DNA from: Sphingomonas sp. Leaf21
Lineage (GTDB): Bacteria > Pseudomonadota > Alphaproteobacteria > Sphingomonadales > Sphingomonadaceae
Direction of reading: 5' to 3'
Length of the DNA stretch: 64,000 bases
NCBI RefSeq assembly: GCF_916858675.1
Contig: NZ_CAKASM010000002.1
Span: 124,001-188,000 of the forward strand
The notes below the pieces were generated by a model. It ran no database searches. It was not told the DNA's origin and saw only the letters and a program-made list of their open reading frames with translations. Within the stretch, counting starts at the first letter, position 1; the number at the start of each line of letters is the position of its first letter. The position numbers and the translations under genes were made by a program. Shown here one piece after another: positions 61,994 to 64,000 of the stretch.

Positions 61994-62487
61994 TCACCCT
62001 GGTCCTCGCCCGCGCGCGCAACGGCGTGATCGGGCGCGACGGAGGGCTGCCCTGGCACCTGCCCGCCGACCTGAAGCGCTTCAAGGCGCTGACCATGGGC
62101 CAGCCGATGATCATGGGGCGCAAGACCTTCGCGAGCTTCCCCGCGCCGCTTCCCGGGCGACGGCATATCGTGCTGACCCGCGATCGCGACTGGAGCGCGC
62201 CGGGCGCCGAGGTCGCGCATGATGTGGCGGGCGCGCTGGCCCTGGCCGGGCCGGGGGACGTGTCGGTGATCGGCGGCGCGGAGATTTTCGCGCTTTTTCG
62301 CGGCCATGCCGATCGGGTCGAACTGACCGAGATCGATCTGGATGCCGAGGGCGATACGATCGTCGCGCCATTCATCGGTTGGCACGAAGTTAACAGAAAG
62401 CATTATCCCGCATTGGACGGCCGACCTGCCTATTCCTTTGTGACACTGGCGAGGCAACAGAAAAACACAGCGGTAAATCTGAGTTAA
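61990..62487 (+). CDS. folA: Dihydrofolate reductase
   Basis: A 165-residue enzyme that reduces dihydrofolate to tetrahydrofolate with NADPH, regenerating the cofactor oxidised by ThyA. Asp27 in LPADLKRFK is the substrate-binding acid, and [16 protein letters not shown] and SVIGGAEIF are family motifs. Its start overlaps the thyA stop (ATGA at 61990-61993). The last 60 bases have lower GC than the rest. A CtrA-like box overlaps its stop codon. Confidence 0.96.
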   Translation: MITLVLARARNGVIGRDGGLPWHLPADLKRFKALTMGQPMIMGRKTFASFPAPLPGRRHIVLTRDRDWSAPGAEVAHDVAGALALAGPGDVSVIGGAEIFALFRGHADRVELTEIDLDAEGDTIVAPFIGWHEVNRKHYPALDGRPAYSFVTLARQQKNTAVNLS

Positions 62488-62488
62488 C
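62473..62488 (+). promoter_or_regulatory. CtrA-like box upstream of the degenerate GGDEF gene
   Basis: GTAA at 62473-62476 and TTAAC at 62484-62488 are spaced by seven bases, one mismatch from the full alphaproteobacterial CtrA site TTAA-N7-TTAAC. It lies 87 bases before the start of the next gene and covers the folA stop codon. AT-rich bases follow, fitting a promoter. Confidence 0.4.
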
Positions 62489-62574
62489 AATCGTATGAAA
62501 ATTTTGTCCTTTGCCGCTCTTCATTTGGCAGGGGAAGCGCCTTAAAGATCCGAAACAGGAGAAGGATTGCGGTC

Positions 62575-63645
62575 GTGCATCGCAGTCATCTTGAGGGTGG
62601 GCGCCACGCGATGATCATGGATTGGGAAAACGACGGTCGAACCCACCCGAATATCGATCCGCCGGGGTTGTTCGATGCCAGCCGCGAGGCATTGATGTTT
62701 CTGGACCGGCATCGACTGGCGCGCACGACGAACAGCTATGCGCTGGCGCTTCAGGCGGTCCTGCATCCCTATGGTCCGCTGGGAACGGCCGTCGCCGACC
62801 GCACCGATGGCGGTATCCGCCTGACCGAGGACGATGTCGCCGAACTGATGCCGCTCGTCCGCCAGCATGAGGCGATCGACCTTCCGCCGGACCGGGCCCA
62901 GCTCGATCGCGACCTGAGCGACCATGCCGAGGCGCTCGACTCGCTGACCAGCGAGGCACGGCAGATCACCAGCGATTTCAGCAACGACGTCTCGGCACTG
63001 TCGCACGCGCATGGACGCGACAACGATCTGGGCCCCAATTCGAGCGCGATCGCGCTGCTGCTCGAACAGCTGATCGCCCGCATCTCGAAGACCGAACGTC
63101 ATCTCGAGGAATTGTCGGGCAGCATCTCCAGCCTGCGCGTCCGGATCGAGTCGGTCCCGCAGAACGAGGATGTCGATCCGCTCACCGGGGTGATGAGCCG
63201 GACCGGCGCGCGCAGCCTGATCGAGGGGCTCGCCTCCGACTCGCATGGCTATGTCGTCGTGGCGTGCAGCCTCGACGATCTCGAGGGGATCAACGAGCGT
63301 TATGGTCGCTCGGTCGCGGACAATGTCCTGCGCGCCTTCGTCGCGACGCTGCGCCAGTCGGCCGAGGGTGCGGAGATCATTCGCTGGCAGGGCAATCTGT
63401 TCGTCGTCGTGCAGCGCGGCCGGCCGCTGTCGACCGTCGCGGGGATGATGGAGGACGCCCGCACCGCGATGCAGGCGCGGACGCTGCGGCTGCGCGGCTC
63501 GGGCGAGCCGATCGGGGTGGTGACCATGTCCGCCGGGATCGCGGTCGGTATCGGCGTTCCGATGGAGGAGACGTTCGATCGTGCCGAGGCGCTGCGGGTG
63601 ATCGCGGGCGATGGGGTCGGCAACCGCGTCATGTCGCGCGCCTAG
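62575..63645 (+). CDS. Degenerate GGDEF-domain protein
   Basis: A 356-residue cytoplasmic protein. Residues 30-190 are helical and partly coiled-coil; the GGDEF-like domain starts at DPLTGVMSRTG (201-211). The active-site signature, normally GGDEF, is Q272-G-N-L-F276, so diguanylate cyclase activity is probably lost; the product-binding RxxD site is also not evident. The start is probably GTG 62575 with AAGGA at 62562-62566; ATG 62611 is possible. Such proteins usually act as GTP or cyclic di-GMP sensing scaffolds. A CtrA-like box lies upstream. Confidence 0.78.
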   Translation: MHRSHLEGGRHAMIMDWENDGRTHPNIDPPGLFDASREALMFLDRHRLARTTNSYALALQAVLHPYGPLGTAVADRTDGGIRLTEDDVAELMPLVRQHEAIDLPPDRAQLDRDLSDHAEALDSLTSEARQITSDFSNDVSALSHAHGRDNDLGPNSSAIALLLEQLIARISKTERHLEELSGSISSLRVRIESVPQNEDVDPLTGVMSRTGARSLIEGLASDSHGYVVVACSLDDLEGINERYGRSVADNVLRAFVATLRQSAEGAEIIRWQGNLFVVVQRGRPLSTVAGMMEDARTAMQARTLRLRGSGEPIGVVTMSAGIAVGIGVPMEETFDRAEALRVIAGDGVGNRVMSRA

Positions 63646-63678
63646 CCAATTCGGTGCGGCCTGTTATAGCGCGCGCCC

Positions 63679-64000
63679 ATGCAGCGAGTTGATGGCGCGG
63701 GTCCGATCCCGGCGCATCTGGCGGGCGGGATCGTCGCGCTGGGCAATTTCGACGGTTTTCATCTGGGGCATCAGGCGGTGGTCGGTGCCGCGGTCGCGCG
63801 TGCGCGGGCCGAGGGGCGTCCGGCGCTGGTCGCCACCTTCGACCCGCATCCGATCCGCTATTTCCGGCCCGACGCCGCCCCCTTCCGCCTGACCACGCTC
63901 GACCAGCGCGAGCGGCTGTTCGCGGCGGCGGGTGTCGACGCGATGATCCTGTTCCGTTTCGATCCCGAACTGGCCGCGCTCTCGGCACAGGATTTCGTCG
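63679..64000 (+). CDS. ribF: Bifunctional riboflavin kinase/FAD synthetase, N-terminal part (3' end outside window)
   Basis: The frame opens at ATG 63679 and runs off the right edge after 107 residues. The visible part is the FAD synthetase nucleotidyltransferase domain with the ATP-binding motif GNFDGFHLGHQ and the strand VATFDPHP, followed by LTTLDQRERLF. This is the characteristic N-terminus of RibF, which converts riboflavin to FMN and then FAD. No FMN riboswitch is visible upstream (only 33 bases separate it from the preceding stop). The kinase domain is outside the window. Confidence 0.9.
   Translation, partial: MQRVDGAGPIPAHLAGGIVALGNFDGFHLGHQAVVGAAVARARAEGRPALVATFDPHPIRYFRPDAAPFRLTTLDQRERLFAAAGVDAMILFRFDPELAALSAQDFV

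Overview
The window is GC-rich chromosomal DNA from an alphaproteobacterium, most likely Sphingomonas or a close relative. The evidence is a gene transfer agent (GTA) type tail module in the standard order, a TonB-dependent receptor, EipA (DUF1134), an alphaproteobacterial form of release factor 2, DapD, GlpX and an RNase E with a long Ala/Pro/Lys/Arg tail. About 57 protein genes, one tRNA-Ser(GCT), many intergenic hairpins and one 211-bp tandem repeat can be supported. I see no CRISPR array, rRNA, insertion sequence or plasmid/phage origin. Identification is by reading translated motifs only; no database search was made.

Layout. 1-6598: end of a GTA/phage tail operon (tape measure, DUF2460 tail protein with a frameshift, DUF2163 hub, NlpC/P60 peptidase, GTA gp15-like tip protein, DUF2793 protein), mostly linked by 1-4 base overlaps. 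6712-12137: OmpA-family porin with its terminator, PilZ protein, YgfZ, dihydroorotase with a small partner, EipA. 12302-12391: tRNA-Ser. 12507-18673: methyltransferase, nicotinate phosphoribosyltransferase, Tat-exported oxidoreductase, hybrid sensor kinase. 18681-19178: tandem repeat. 19186-27827: small helical protein, TonB receptor, double-retropepsin/TPR protein, ArsB-like permease, threonine synthase, DUF2238 protein, dienelactone hydrolase. 27901-30373: three-gene TadE/TadE/TadG-like module. 30404-34727: ABC-F ATPase, then a PepSY protein, response regulator and sensor kinase. 34772-39783: flavin monooxygenase-like protein, subtilisin lipoprotein, HAD phosphatase and DapD.

39938-45950: two ABC systems (fused osmoprotectant permease/binding protein with its ATPase; ABC-2 exporter) around glpX and a CPBP protease. 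45984-51369: DsbA-like protein, M48 protease, a hypothetical protein and rne. 51859-59307: cell wall amidase, exported VOC protein, TrhO, PBP1A, prfB and a lipoprotein methyltransferase. 59443-64000: exported small protein plus TorF-like porin, JAB-only RadC-like protein, thyA-folA, a degenerate GGDEF protein and the start of ribF.

Functional links that can be read from overlaps: the tail genes make one tail-tip assembly; thyA-folA couples thymidylate synthesis to dihydrofolate recycling; each ABC permease overlaps its ATPase by four bases; the PepSY-regulator-kinase set looks like one sensory operon. Most convergent gene pairs are separated by a short GC-rich hairpin. The points most worth a second look are the frameshifted TIM-barrel/DUF2460 tail protein beside a shortened gp15, the 211-bp repeat, the lipoprotein methyltransferase behind prfB, the JAB-only RadC-like protein and the degenerate GGDEF protein behind a CtrA-like box.
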